DNA of 64,000 nt from Pelosinus fermentans DSM 17108 (GCF_000271485.2 NZ_AKVN02000001.1:2815501-2879500); one strand, 5' to 3'; counted from the first letter of the stretch, positions 19,079-28,241 are shown. A program made the numbers and translations. The notes: generated by a model not told the origin, from the letters alone.

Positions 19079-19399
19079 ATGCCTAATTTCAAAGACCAAA
19101 TTAATCAATTATGGGAAGAAGCAAAAGACCGCGACTACCAAACGACTCAAGAGGACTTCGCAAATCTATTAGGAGCAACCAAAAATCAACTAAAAGGCTG
19201 GTTACGCGGGTCCGGCGAACCTAACACTGAGTTGATTAAAAAGATTGCACAAGTTTGCAACGTTTCAGTAGATTGGTTAGTAGGAAATTATGAAACCAAT
19301 GTCACAGTCTCGCACTCTTATGATGAAAAAATTAAGAACCTTCCGCCTGAAATGAAACGCATAATCGATTTTATCATTACCTCTCACGTGAAATCATAA
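19079..19399 (+). CDS. XRE-family helix-turn-helix regulator
   Basis: 106 residues. The HTH occupies residues about 20-70: TQEDFANLLGATKNQLKGWL, then PNTELIKKIAQVCNVSVDWL, then VGNYE. The C-terminal 35 residues are helical and charged. AAGGAG lies nine bases before the ATG. It resembles phage-type or SinR-like repressors in architecture, but no phage genes are nearby. The target is unknown. Confidence 0.88.
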   Translation: MPNFKDQINQLWEEAKDRDYQTTQEDFANLLGATKNQLKGWLRGSGEPNTELIKKIAQVCNVSVDWLVGNYETNVTVSHSYDEKIKNLPPEMKRIIDFIITSHVKS

Positions 19400-19537
19400 G
19401 CCTATTTACATTTCCTCAGCTTGAAACTTTTACAATATCAGATGATTGGGCAACTATATCATTGCGCTGATCATCTACAGATATTGGCTTATTTTATGTT
19501 AAAATTATATCTCTTTATCACCCGACAATGAGAAGGT

Positions 19538-19578
19538 ATACCCTAATAGGCATCCTCTCAATTGTTAGGGTATTTTTT
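19538..19578 (+). terminator. Terminator downstream of the XRE gene
   Basis: ATACCCTAA pairs with TTAGGGTAT and is followed by seven T. It lies 140 bp after the stop; the intervening DNA shows no ORF. Confidence 0.65.
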
Positions 19579-19609
19579 TAGTCAAGCCATTTTGCATTGC
19601 CTGGTTTAT

Positions 19610-20638
19610 TTATATCGGACGGTTATGTACCGTATTCGCTGGATCATCATACCATTCAAAATAACGTTCTGCACATTCGCGTCCAGATTGAATGAGAGCC
19701 TTTTTCTTTTCATCACTTAAATGGAACTCAGTCGTTTTCACATGCAGTGTATTGATATAAATCGTTCTATGCCAATCATCGCTGTGCAGGTGCTGATTTT
19801 GTTGACTCTCCATATAAATATCAACAAGACTCTTTGTAAACTCAATCAAATCTTTTATTTCTTTTCTGGCAGGATCAACCAGCTCGCGAAACATAGCAAT
19901 TTCACGGCCAGAGTCCAAACGAAATCCAAGAGTCTCTTTATTAAATACATACAGACCTGCAGCTTCATCATATTCTTTTAATTGTTCATTAAATTGCTTA
20001 TAATATTCCGGTTCGTTAGAATGCTCATAGACATATTTTTCTCGATCGAATAATTTAATAGGATAATTATCAAGAACTCCACCATCTACATATATATCAT
20101 TGTACTCACCTCTTTTTGCTGCAAAGAGCAATGGGATCGACATCGATATACGGACAGCATCTGCTACACAAAGATCAGGAGTATGTTCCACGGAGAAAAC
20201 TTGCGATCGCTTGGTGGAAAGGTTTGTGCCAATAAAAAACATCTCTCTGAATTCCAATTCCTTTCCTGCTTCAAAAATCTCTTTAAAAGTGGCATCAGGA
20301 TTCCCAGTTTTGATTTGAATCAGATTGCCTATCCAATTTCGAAAATAATCTCCTTTATACCAGCCGAATTCTTTAAATAATCTCGTCGTATCAAATGCTA
20401 CCCCTAAAGAATCATCTAGGAATCTTGTAAAATCTAAGCTTAGTAGAATATCTTCAATTTCTTTGAAACTAAAATTCAAACCAATCAAAAGGCCCATAAT
20501 AGCGCCTGCTGATGCACCACCGACTCGTTCAATTTTCGGCAGAATTTCTCTCTCCTGCAATACGCTAAGAGCTCCAATATACGCGATTCCTTTCACGCCT
20601 CCCCCTTCAAAAATAAAATTACGGAACGGATAATCCAA
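19610..20638 (-). CDS. Patatin-like phospholipase
   Basis: 342 residues. The oxyanion hole motif FEGGGVKGIAYIGAL is at residue 10, the nucleophile elbow GGASAGAIMG (GxSxG) near residue 42, and the catalytic Asp motif YVDGGVLDNYPI near residue 175. These give the complete Ser-Asp dyad of patatin acyl hydrolases. The start is TTG at 20638 with GGAGGTG upstream. No signal peptide is seen, so it acts in the cytoplasm or at the membrane face, or is exported by another route. It is an isolated gene bounded by terminators. Confidence 0.92.
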   Translation of the reverse strand: MDYPFRNFIFEGGGVKGIAYIGALSVLQEREILPKIERVGGASAGAIMGLLIGLNFSFKEIEDILLSLDFTRFLDDSLGVAFDTTRLFKEFGWYKGDYFRNWIGNLIQIKTGNPDATFKEIFEAGKELEFREMFFIGTNLSTKRSQVFSVEHTPDLCVADAVRISMSIPLLFAAKRGEYNDIYVDGGVLDNYPIKLFDREKYVYEHSNEPEYYKQFNEQLKEYDEAAGLYVFNKETLGFRLDSGREIAMFRELVDPARKEIKDLIEFTKSLVDIYMESQQNQHLHSDDWHRTIYINTLHVKTTEFHLSDEKKKALIQSGRECAERYFEWYDDPANTVHNRPI

Positions 20639-20724
20639 AACAACACCTCCTTCAATATATCTAGCATATTAAATGGATAGAGTATATATGCTTACAAATT
20701 TCAGCCAATTCTATAGCAGAAAAA

Positions 20725-20756
20725 AGAGAGCGAATTCAAGTAAGAATTCGCTCTCT
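20725..20756. terminator. Terminator between the patatin and HAD genes
   Basis: A 13-base stem, AGAGAGCGAATTC with GAATTCGCTCTCT, lies between two co-oriented genes and probably ends the upstream HAD transcript. Confidence 0.65.
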
Positions 20757-20791
20757 TCTCTCTAACAAGTACTGATATAGAAGAATAATTG

Positions 20792-21481
20792 TTATCGTGC
20801 TGCTAAAAAACTTTTTTTAGCAAAGTCAGTAAATTCACCAATGACCATATCCACACCCTCCAGCTGCCGTAGACGACTATGAGCTTCCTGAGGGCCAATA
20901 GCTATAATTTGACCAATATTAGCTCGCCTGGCGGCTTCAATGCCTGCATCTGCATCTTCAAAAACAATGCATTGCTCTGGAGACAATCTTAGGTTTTGAG
21001 CCGATTTTAAATAAATTTCAGGAAACGGTTTTCCTGGAAGCAAACCATCATCATATACCACTTTATCAAAATCAAACCACTTCTCTAGATGAAATACCTC
21101 AAAGTAGAAATTAACATTATTAATTTCTGACCCGGTAGCAATCGTGCAGGCAATACGATTTTCAACCAAATAATCAAGTAAATCAATGGCGCCCGGTGCC
21201 AATTTAACATTCTCAGCATCTTTACGGCATAAGTCACGATATATCACTTCTTTTTCCTGACTTAGCGCCTCTCCTTCTTCATCCGAAAGCTGCTTACCAG
21301 CTAAATACGACATGGTAACTTTGTTAGGTCTGCCTAAAACAAAAGTAGCCATTTCATGATCGCTGACTGGGTATCCTCTCAATTTTTCAGCCATAGCAAT
21401 CCAGGCACTGGTTTGCTTATCAGTATCCCAAAACAACGTTCCATTAAAATCAAAAATTACTCCCGAGTACTTTTTAGACAT
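20792..21481 (-). CDS. HAD-superfamily hydrolase, beta-phosphoglucomutase-like
   Basis: 229 residues of HAD subfamily IA. Motif I reads VIFDFNGTLFWDTD: the nucleophile Asp is present, but the second Asp of DxD is Asn. Motif II is ATGSEI, motif III Lys is in LLPGKPFPEIYLKSA, and motif IV is VFEDADAGIEAARRA. The alpha-helical cap lies between motifs I and II. The substrate is probably a small phosphosugar, but the D-to-N change leaves the activity open. GGGGGAAAG precedes the ATG. It is a single gene. Confidence 0.88.
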   Translation of the reverse strand: MSKKYSGVIFDFNGTLFWDTDKQTSAWIAMAEKLRGYPVSDHEMATFVLGRPNKVTMSYLAGKQLSDEEGEALSQEKEVIYRDLCRKDAENVKLAPGAIDLLDYLVENRIACTIATGSEINNVNFYFEVFHLEKWFDFDKVVYDDGLLPGKPFPEIYLKSAQNLRLSPEQCIVFEDADAGIEAARRANIGQIIAIGPQEAHSRLRQLEGVDMVIGEFTDFAKKSFLAAR

Positions 21482-21661
21482 TAACTTTCCCCCATTTTCC
21501 TAGTATAATCTCCGATAAATCAGCCACACAATCCAGCCAAAAGTCTTCATTATCGTAATCCTATTCTACTTTATTTAACATTATAGAACAAAACTCCTGC
21601 AAACTCTCTCACCAGAGTTAACATAAGCACACACTTATAACAGCTAAGCTATAATAAGAAG

Positions 21662-21695
21662 GGACTGTGCTGAAACAAACGTTTCGTCACAGTCC
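21662..21695 (-). terminator. Hairpin after the methyltransferase gene
   Basis: GGACTGTG pairs with CACAGTCC, and GAAAC with GTTTC inside the stem. It lies 25 bases after the methyltransferase stop. Confidence 0.6.
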
Positions 21696-21720
21696 ACATG
21701 TCATTTTCGCCTTAAAAGCA

Positions 21721-22659
21721 TTAAAGACTAGCAGCGGTAATAATTTGCCTGCCGTCAATATCGTGCAGCTCAACTTGACAGAATCCTGCTGTATTCAGCC
21801 AAATCGTGTATTGCTTCATAGTCCAAGTGCCGCCTGTTTTTGTATTTGCCAGCATATTCACAGCAAAAAGCTCCGCCATGGGACTAATGCCTCTAACAAA
21901 ATCCAGAATGGCGATACGCCCCCCTTTGCGCAAGGCAGCATGCACTCGCTGAAATAAGAGGAGGTTTTCTTCCTCTCCATAAATATGAGAGATATTTCCT
22001 AGAAAAACCAAATCAAAATGACCTGAGAAAACCTCTTTGGTAAAATCACCTGACACAAAATTAATCTTTTCCCCCGGAAGCAGCATTGACTCCATCAAGG
22101 CGCATACTTCGGGTATATCTTGAACCGTAACATCGGCACCCGCGAATGCAAATGGCCGGGCATAGTTCAAAGGGCCTCCGCCCAAATCAAGAACTTTCGC
22201 TTCTTCCGGCAGCCCCGCTAAACAAATCCTCACCAACGGCTCAGCCATTCGTTTGGCACCTTTCTTCATGGCACTCATGAAACCTTTTATATCCTGCTGG
22301 TCACGTTCTTTGTCGGGCGGCTGCCCAGTCTTTAGGATTTCAGGAAGATGAGTCCATGCCTTAATCACATTAAAAGTATGGATGAGTGAATAACCAAGAT
22401 AATGCTCCGCATCTTCATTGAAAAATAAGTCATTAGCCTCTGGGGTTAAGGTTAATGTTTTACCAGTTTGCACTACATATCCCAAGGAAATAAGCGCTTC
22501 CATTATCGTCCAAAGAGCGCGGCGATCCATGGATAACCCTTGGACCAACTCATCCAGACTGGCAGGTTTCTCCCGTAACGCATCGAAGACTCCTGCCTTC
22601 AAGGCCGCACCTGCCACCAGTAATTCCTGAGGAGCCATCGGGTTTTTCAAATTAGGCAT
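21721..22659 (-). CDS. SAM-dependent methyltransferase of the O-methyltransferase type
   Basis: 312 residues. The N-terminal 90 residues form a winged-helix dimerisation domain (VFDALREKPASLDELVQGL) as in plant-type and antibiotic O-methyltransferases. The SAM-binding glycine motif is VLDLGGGPLNYARPFA, followed by an acidic loop, DVTVQDIPEV. RGGRIAILDFVRGIS is the post-motif strand. GGAGG precedes the ATG. The acceptor molecule is unknown and there are no biosynthetic neighbours. Confidence 0.88.
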   Translation of the reverse strand: MPNLKNPMAPQELLVAGAALKAGVFDALREKPASLDELVQGLSMDRRALWTIMEALISLGYVVQTGKTLTLTPEANDLFFNEDAEHYLGYSLIHTFNVIKAWTHLPEILKTGQPPDKERDQQDIKGFMSAMKKGAKRMAEPLVRICLAGLPEEAKVLDLGGGPLNYARPFAFAGADVTVQDIPEVCALMESMLLPGEKINFVSGDFTKEVFSGHFDLVFLGNISHIYGEEENLLLFQRVHAALRKGGRIAILDFVRGISPMAELFAVNMLANTKTGGTWTMKQYTIWLNTAGFCQVELHDIDGRQIITAASL

Positions 22660-22803
22660 ACTCGTTCCTCCTTACCTGTATCGTAATTTTTCATCTTCAT
22701 ATTCTTTACTCATTTCCCATGAAAAAACCTCTTTTACCGCGATTAGCATTTTAAAATTCGGGAAAACTATTGTCAATCGTTGAATAAAAGGGAGGTGTAT
22801 CAT

Positions 22804-22980
22804 TTGCCTATTGAAAAAGTATATCAACAATGGAATGGAAAAAGCACCAATGGCAAGGTTGAATCCAGTAATAATTTCCTTTCCAAGGAAGCAACGAAAA
22901 ATTCGACAGCAGAAATGGAATGTACAGTAGGAATTGATACGTTTTCCGCCGCTGATTTACAAAATGACTTGGAAGATTAG
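22804..22980 (+). CDS. Small protein of unknown function, 58 residues
   Basis: I choose the TTG at 22804, because GGGAGG (22790-22795) is eight bases upstream. The protein starts MPIEKVYQQWNGKSTNGK and is hydrophilic, rich in Ser, Asn and Glu. It has one Cys and an acidic C-terminus (LQNDLED). A perfect hairpin follows. No family recognised; it could be a spore coat or regulatory peptide, but nothing shows this. Confidence 0.5.
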   Translation: MPIEKVYQQWNGKSTNGKVESSNNFLSKEATKNSTAEMECTVGIDTFSAADLQNDLED

Positions 22981-23028
22981 CAGCCAGTATGAAATCTACA
23001 GCAGTTAATAGACTCACAATACAATGAT

Positions 23029-23082
23029 ATGCTCTCCTAACGGTAGAATGGTTCAAAAAACTTACTACCGTTAGGAGAGCAT
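23029..23082. terminator. Long perfect hairpin between converging genes
   Basis: Arms of 18 bases (ATGCTCTCCTAACGGTAG and its exact reverse complement) with an 18-base loop. It lies between the 58-residue gene and the converging CBO0543-family gene. Confidence 0.7.
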
Positions 23083-23094
23083 TCCATTTCAAAT

Positions 23095-23688
23095 TTAGTA
23101 TGGCATGTTTTTTCCTAAATATAAACCTGCTAAAAAAATAGTGAATAGTGCTACGATGTGAATGACGAACCAAAACCAATTTCCAAAGCGAAAAGCCTGA
23201 ATAGGCAATGGCTTGCGCAAATGGGCCGGTATCATTTTCCCGCCAATCCATTCCATAAGAATAAAAAATGCCCACCAAGACGTATAAGAGTCCCAAAAAT
23301 CCCATTCATAATCATAGCTTATTAAATTGGTTTTATTCATTAATACAGTCTCATAGAATACTCCTGTATTAATAATTACCCCATAAAAAGAGATCTTGTG
23401 AACCCACTCGATCGGACTATACCGTACACCTAGTAATACAAGAAAGGAAAAGGCTGTTAAAATCGAAAATATGGGAACCTTCAAAATGGGCAGAAAGATA
23501 TAAGGAAATGTATAGAACTTAACCTCTACAAAGAGTAAGCAAATCAGATTACCCAGTAATCCGGCAATCAGATATAAAAGACCATACCGCTTCCAATCCA
23601 GCCGCAGAATAAGATAACTGCCGATTATTGCAATAACACTGCTTGCTATCGATATATACATCTCCTTGCTATTATCTAAAAATTCCAT
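23095..23688 (-). CDS. CBO0543-family membrane protein
   Basis: 197 residues from ATG 23688 (AAGGAG eight bases upstream) with six or so membrane helices. The layout and phrases such as DWKRYGLLYLIAGLLGN and WDSYTSWWAFFILMEWIGG match the CBO0543 family of spore-forming Firmicutes. No enzymatic residues are apparent and the function is unknown. A related protein is at 51531-52031. Confidence 0.72.
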   Translation of the reverse strand: MEFLDNSKEMYISIASSVIAIIGSYLILRLDWKRYGLLYLIAGLLGNLICLLFVEVKFYTFPYIFLPILKVPIFSILTAFSFLVLLGVRYSPIEWVHKISFYGVIINTGVFYETVLMNKTNLISYDYEWDFWDSYTSWWAFFILMEWIGGKMIPAHLRKPLPIQAFRFGNWFWFVIHIVALFTIFLAGLYLGKNMPY

Positions 23689-23821
23689 TACCAAATCTCC
23701 TTATGCAAAAGTACACTATAATGACTATTATGTACAGCAAAGGAAAATTTAGTCAGAACAAATACATTGGTTATGCAGTGAACACGTGACTCACAAAATC
23801 GATGCCCTGGTAAACTAACTG

Positions 23822-24586
23822 TTATTTTCTCCGCAGGGCATTATAAATCTTCGCTGATTCACTGGCAATAAAATTGCTGGAGTAGGTATGATCGGCTGTA
23901 GTTGTAAAAAAGCTGATCAGGATTGGATCATTACCATCCTGAATTACTCCCACATCGCAGAGTACTTCATCCAGTTCACCAACTTTATGAAATACTGGAG
24001 TCTGCATGTAGCGCGGGATTTCATCATTATAAATCGTATTAGCCAGCTCATACTTCAACTGCCCATTTTTGCTTTTATTCAGAAACTTGCCCGTATAGAT
24101 CTTTTCGAAAACTTTTCCCATTTCGTAGGGCGTTGTTACACTATGATATTGGTATTTCTGAAAAGCATCTTTATTATGAATTTGGGTCTTGCGCAGTTTA
24201 AGATCCTTGACTGTCTTAGTAAGAACATCCTGGTTATTTGTATCCATCTCATTTAATAATTCCTGAAATGCGTTATTGTCACTCACCGTCATCATCAGCT
24301 CTATCTGCTGATCATACTGGCTGGCCTTGGCTGATCCGGCCTGAGGATACAAATATTTGTAGGTAGCTAAGGCAACTACCAATTTACTGGTTGAAGCTGT
24401 TGGAAATATTTCGTCCTGGTTAAATTCGATAGTACGACCAGTATTTAAATTTTTGGCAAAGACTCCGACTCGTCCATCAAACTGTTTTAAGTCGTTTTTT
24501 ATTTCCCGTTCCAGTGAGGAAGCTGCCAGTACATGAGCAGTAAAAACCGTCAGCAAAGCAAGCAGCATAGTAACTTTTTTTATCAC
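23822..24586 (-). CDS. Exported serine hydrolase of the class A beta-lactamase fold
   Basis: 254 residues. GTG 24586 (RBS GAGG) starts a signal peptide, MIKKVTMLLALLTVFTAHVLA, with cleavage after ALA-like residues. The catalytic SxxK is in TASTSKLVVALA, the SDN motif in TVSDNNAFQELL, and a KxG in FHKVGELDEVL near the C-terminus (KVG for KTG). The Glu of the omega loop (ExxLN) is not evident where expected, so beta-lactam hydrolysis is doubtful; it may act on peptidoglycan peptides. It is a single gene. Confidence 0.82.
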   Translation of the reverse strand: MIKKVTMLLALLTVFTAHVLAASSLEREIKNDLKQFDGRVGVFAKNLNTGRTIEFNQDEIFPTASTSKLVVALATYKYLYPQAGSAKASQYDQQIELMMTVSDNNAFQELLNEMDTNNQDVLTKTVKDLKLRKTQIHNKDAFQKYQYHSVTTPYEMGKVFEKIYTGKFLNKSKNGQLKYELANTIYNDEIPRYMQTPVFHKVGELDEVLCDVGVIQDGNDPILISFFTTTADHTYSSNFIASESAKIYNALRRK

Positions 24587-24701
24587 ATAACCACCTCGTC
24601 AAAATAATTTGGTCTTTTAGGAACATTCATATACTCTTTCCTATGTATTCTATTTTCTATCTACATTAGTATAGAACAAAACTATGACCAAATTATGACA
24701 T

Positions 24702-25604
24702 TCAACTGGCAGTTTTTAAAAACAATTTGGTGTTAGCTAACGAAAACACCAATAGGGCTGTCCAGATTAAGGCAAATGATACAGCATGAACGGTGGTAAA
24801 TGGCTCATGGTACAAGAAAATTCCTAATAGCAGTGAAATGGTAGGCGCTACATATTGAACAAAGCCAAGCATCGTTAATGATAGCCGGTTCGCACTATTC
24901 GCAAATAACAATAATGGGATCGGCGTCACTATGCCGCCTCCGATTAAAAATAAAGAAGTAAGGGACAAACTTTCAAAACTTCCAAGTCCATAATAATGTA
25001 AAGATAACAGATATAAAAAGGCAAAGGGGGCTATGATCAATGTCTCCAACGTAATGCTTGTAATCGGCGATAGAACAGCCCTTTTTTTGCATAAGCCGTA
25101 CAAGCCAAATGAAAGTGCTAAACCGATTGCAACCCAGGGGACACTTCCAAAGTGCATTGTCATGTAAAAAACACCGCTGGCTGCTAATATAACAGCAATT
25201 CCCTGCCCCAAAGACAGCCTTTCTCTAAAAAATAAAATACCAAGCAGAATACTAACCAATGGGCTAATGTAATAACCTAAACTGGTCTCAATTACTCGGT
25301 TATCATTGACTGCCCACACAAAAATAGACCAATTGAGAGTAATCAAGATCGTTCCCATTCCCAATGCAAACAATTGAGCAGGAGCAGCAAGCAACTGATT
25401 GATTTCTTCATATAACTGTTTCTTTCGATTCATAAGAATCACCACCGTCAGCATGAACAGAAGAGACCAAAGAATGCGATGGGCTATAACCTCTTGCGCC
25501 GACACGTTAGAAACCAATTTCCAATAGATCGGCAATATCCCCCAGAGAAAGTATGCACCAATCGCCGAGGTGAGTCCGCTTTTTAGATTTTCATTTTGTT
25601 CCAT
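24702..25604 (-). CDS. rarD: RarD-type EamA permease
   Basis: 300 residues from ATG 25604 (GGGG upstream). The family start GLTSAIGAYFLWGILPIYWK and AHRILWSLLFM identify RarD. Ten membrane segments are present. The substrate is not established for the family. Upstream of it, two palindromes overlap its promoter region and lie between it and the divergent TetR gene, so TetR control is likely. Confidence 0.92.
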   Translation of the reverse strand: MEQNENLKSGLTSAIGAYFLWGILPIYWKLVSNVSAQEVIAHRILWSLLFMLTVVILMNRKKQLYEEINQLLAAPAQLFALGMGTILITLNWSIFVWAVNDNRVIETSLGYYISPLVSILLGILFFRERLSLGQGIAVILAASGVFYMTMHFGSVPWVAIGLALSFGLYGLCKKRAVLSPITSITLETLIIAPFAFLYLLSLHYYGLGSFESLSLTSLFLIGGGIVTPIPLLLFANSANRLSLTMLGFVQYVAPTISLLLGIFLYHEPFTTVHAVSFALIWTALLVFSLANTKLFLKTAS

Positions 25605-25682
25605 ATTCATTACCCCAATTCTTTCGTAAAAACTTCCCACAGTAAAAAATTGATTTTACAAACGAAATTATGATATAATTCA

Positions 25683-25729
25683 ATCGGACAAATTGTCCTT
25701 AGTGAATTATATCGGACAAACTGTCCGAT
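25683..25729. promoter_or_regulatory. Double palindromic operator between rarD and tetR
   Basis: Site 1 (25683-25701) is ATCGGACA-AAT-TGTCCTTA and site 2 (25711-25729) is the perfect ATCGGACA-AAC-TGTCCGAT. The centres are 28 bp apart. This is the usual spacing and symmetry of TetR-family operators and sits in the only intergenic space of the divergent pair. Confidence 0.8.
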
Positions 25730-25775
25730 TGTCAATAAGAATATACATCGATTTCATTTCAAGGAGAATGCTAAA

Positions 25776-26375
25776 ATGAATAAAACACTTGGCGCTCCCC
25801 AGCTCTCTAAAGATGAGATCATTCGGCGGCGAATTTTAGAATCAGCACGAATGCTCTTTATCGAACAAGGTGTTGAGAGCGTAAACATGCATCAGATTGC
25901 AAAAATGGCTGAAGTTGGTCAAGCAAGCTTATACCGTCGTTACACGGAAAAGGGCGATATTTGTATGGATATCGTCCTAGAAGAGTGCCAGCCTTTATTT
26001 GATGAAGTCAAAGAGTATCTTGATCAATCTGCCCAAATTCCCATTTTGGATCGACTCTATCAAGTAATCATAAAGTTTGTGACTTTTACGGAAGCGAAGG
26101 TTCCCTGGTTATGCAGCGTCAGCCGAGCTACACCAGGCTATCGCCCCCTGCAATCGCCTCTCTATCAATCCATGCGAAATACTTGCAGGGAATTGCTGAA
26201 TGAGGCCGTAGAGCGAGGAGAAGTTGCAGAGGTAGATGTTTTCTATACCGTAGAGGTATTACTGGCAGCACTCCACAACATTGATTTTCATATCCGGGAT
26301 CAAGGATTCTCGACTAAGCAAATTCTGCTAGGATTGCATCGAATCTTTATTGAAGGGTTGAAAAAACAGAATTGA
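25776..26375 (+). CDS. TetR/AcrR-family regulator
   Basis: 199 residues. The N-terminal HTH reads RILESARMLFIEQGVESVNM then HQIAKMAEVGQASLYRRYTE, the standard TetR DNA-binding unit. The C-terminal part is the helical ligand-binding and dimer domain. AAGGAG lies before the ATG. It is divergent from rarD with two palindromes between them, so it probably represses rarD and itself until an unknown ligand binds. Confidence 0.93.
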   Translation: MNKTLGAPQLSKDEIIRRRILESARMLFIEQGVESVNMHQIAKMAEVGQASLYRRYTEKGDICMDIVLEECQPLFDEVKEYLDQSAQIPILDRLYQVIIKFVTFTEAKVPWLCSVSRATPGYRPLQSPLYQSMRNTCRELLNEAVERGEVAEVDVFYTVEVLLAALHNIDFHIRDQGFSTKQILLGLHRIFIEGLKKQN

Positions 26376-26408
26376 TAAATCCTGCTGATAACGAGTGCCT
26401 TATCGATT

Positions 26409-26451
26409 CAGAAAAGGGAACGAATTCATTTAAGAATTCGTTCCCTTTCTG
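26409..26451. terminator. Bidirectional terminator between tetR and the citF remnant
   Basis: AGGGAACGAATTC pairs with GAATTCGTTCCCT, with further A/T pairing. It is placed between converging genes. Confidence 0.75.
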
Positions 26452-26477
26452 CTAGGCCTTACCTATATAAAGATTCC

Positions 26478-27647
26478 TTATTGATTCACCTGACGTACGA
26501 CGTCAATGACACTGCCATCCCGATATTCTACCACTGCGACAATGCGGTCGCTTGTTGTTAGTTTTTGCGGCACTCCAGCGATCTTCTCAGCCATCGCTTT
26601 TAAGTCTTGAATCTCTTTTACCGGTAAACCCGCTGCCAATAATTGCTGCAGCAACTCTGGACGCTGGGGATTGACGGCCACACCTCGTTCCGTTACTAAT
26701 ACATCAATGGTTTCCCCAGGAGTAGTGGCCGTGAGCACCTGCTCCACAATAATAGGCAGGCGGCCTCGCAGCAGATTGGCAACGACAATCGTTACCTTGG
26801 CTCCAGCGGCGGCATCAGCATGACCGCCAGACCCACCCATGATCACACCATCGGAACCCGTGACTACATTCACATGAAAATCAACAGCGATTTCCGTAGC
26901 TCCCAGCACTACCACATCCAGCTTATTGACAGCACATCCCGCATTAAAAGGACTGGCATAAAAATTTGCGCTTACTTCCAGATGATTGGGATTCGTTTTA
27001 ATGGAGCGGATGGCTTCTAAATCAAAACCCTGTACATCAATGAGCTTTTTAAAAAATCCTTTTTCCAGCATATCCACCATATAACCCGTAATACCACCCA
27101 AAGCAAAACTGCCTACGATGTGCTCCTGCTCCATCCTCTGTCGGACGAAATGAGCAACCGCTAAGGATACGCCGCCAGCCCCTGTCTGGAAAGAGAAGCC
27201 GTTTTTCAGTAATCCCGCAGCCTCAATGACTTTTGCTGCCATAGCAGCAATCTTAAGACCTACAGGGTCCTTAGTGATTTTCGTGGTGCCGGAAACAATG
27301 CCTTGGGGATCACCTGCACAATCCACCTTCACCACATAATCGACTAGGCATTGGGGTATGGAGATGGGCGCTAACGGATACTCTGCGATGTAGTCTGTAA
27401 CGGCTACCACATGATCTGCATATTCCGCATCGGGAAAAGCATACCCTAAAGAACCGCAAGCTGCAGGTCCCTGCACGCCATTGAGGTTTCCATACTCATC
27501 AGCAGCGGGAGCAGCGATAAATGCTACATCAATCAGCAGCTGACCACATTCGATGGCTCGTGCTCTGCCCCCATGGGTTCTAAGTACAACAGCTCGAAAA
27601 TCCCTTTTCTGCATGTCTCCTTTTGCGGGACAATGTTCCTGCCCCAA
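26478..27647 (-). pseudogene. citF: Citrate lyase alpha subunit (citrate CoA-transferase), 5'-truncated
   Basis: The protein reads well as CitF from VVLRTHGGRARAIECGQL to the normal C-terminus (VVEYRDGSVIDVVRQV). The first 130 or so residues of the usual 510 are missing. The coding frame begins only 14 bases after the stop of the upstream gmhB-like gene, which indicates a deletion. Conserved stretches include NGVQGPAACGSLGYAFPDAE and SGGHADAAAGAK. A possible restart ATG (27614) has AAGGAG three bases upstream. None of the partner genes citC, citD, citE, citX or citG is in the window, so a working citrate lyase is unlikely. Confidence 0.82.
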
Positions 27648-27660
27648 TCACTTCTTACAC

Positions 27661-28170
27661 CTATTTATCTTTCAAAATCTCCTGAACAAAATCATGTAAG
27701 TTTCCTTCTACAAACAGATATCCGGGTATTTCGGCCCCCTTTGCTGCATCAATATCTCGCTGCATGTCGCCGACCAAGAACGATCCCTTAAGATCAACCG
27801 GCCATTCCAGACATGCTTGCTCAATGAGCCCCGGTAAAGGCTTACGACAATTGCAAATGGAGGAGTACTTCTCCATCGTCCCTTCTGGATGATGGGGGCA
27901 GACATAAAAAGAGTGAATAATCGCTCCCTGCCTTTCTGCCTCTTGTGCCATAAACTCATGAAAATCATATACTGCTTCTTCTGTAAAAAAGCCTCGGGCA
28001 ATACCGCTTTGGTTGGTAACCACAAATACCAAATACCCCGCTTGGTTCAGCATCCGAATTGCCTCAATCGCCCCGGGCATCCAGGTCATTTCTCTTGGTT
28101 TACAAATATATCCTCGATCCACATTTAATACACCATCGCGATCAAAAAATACCGCTGGTTTTTTATTCAC
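27661..28170 (-). CDS. gmhB: D,D-heptose 1,7-bisphosphate phosphatase-like HAD protein
   Basis: 169 residues from GTG 28170 (GGGAG upstream). HAD motif I is VFFDRDGVLNVDRGY, followed by VVTNQSGIARG (motif II). A Cys/His zinc site reads CPHHPEGT and then CNCRKPLPG, and motif IV is VGDMQRDIDAAK. These fit GmhB, which removes the C7 phosphate in ADP-heptose synthesis for lipopolysaccharide. It fits a diderm host. No other heptose genes are in the window, and it sits downstream of the PTS-gatZ operon, so a different sugar bisphosphate is possible. Confidence 0.85.
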   Translation of the reverse strand: MNKKPAVFFDRDGVLNVDRGYICKPREMTWMPGAIEAIRMLNQAGYLVFVVTNQSGIARGFFTEEAVYDFHEFMAQEAERQGAIIHSFYVCPHHPEGTMEKYSSICNCRKPLPGLIEQACLEWPVDLKGSFLVGDMQRDIDAAKGAEIPGYLFVEGNLHDFVQEILKDK

Positions 28171-28241
28171 GCCTTCACTCTCCCATCTTAAAAAATCCCA
28201 ACTACTACTGACTAGCATCTAAGAAAACTCCCTCCCATCAT

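Noticed and set aside
22808-23305. A long minus-strand frame with hydrophobic stretches
   Set aside because: It overlaps the better-supported membrane protein 23095-23688 in another frame, runs through the terminator hairpin and lacks an RBS.
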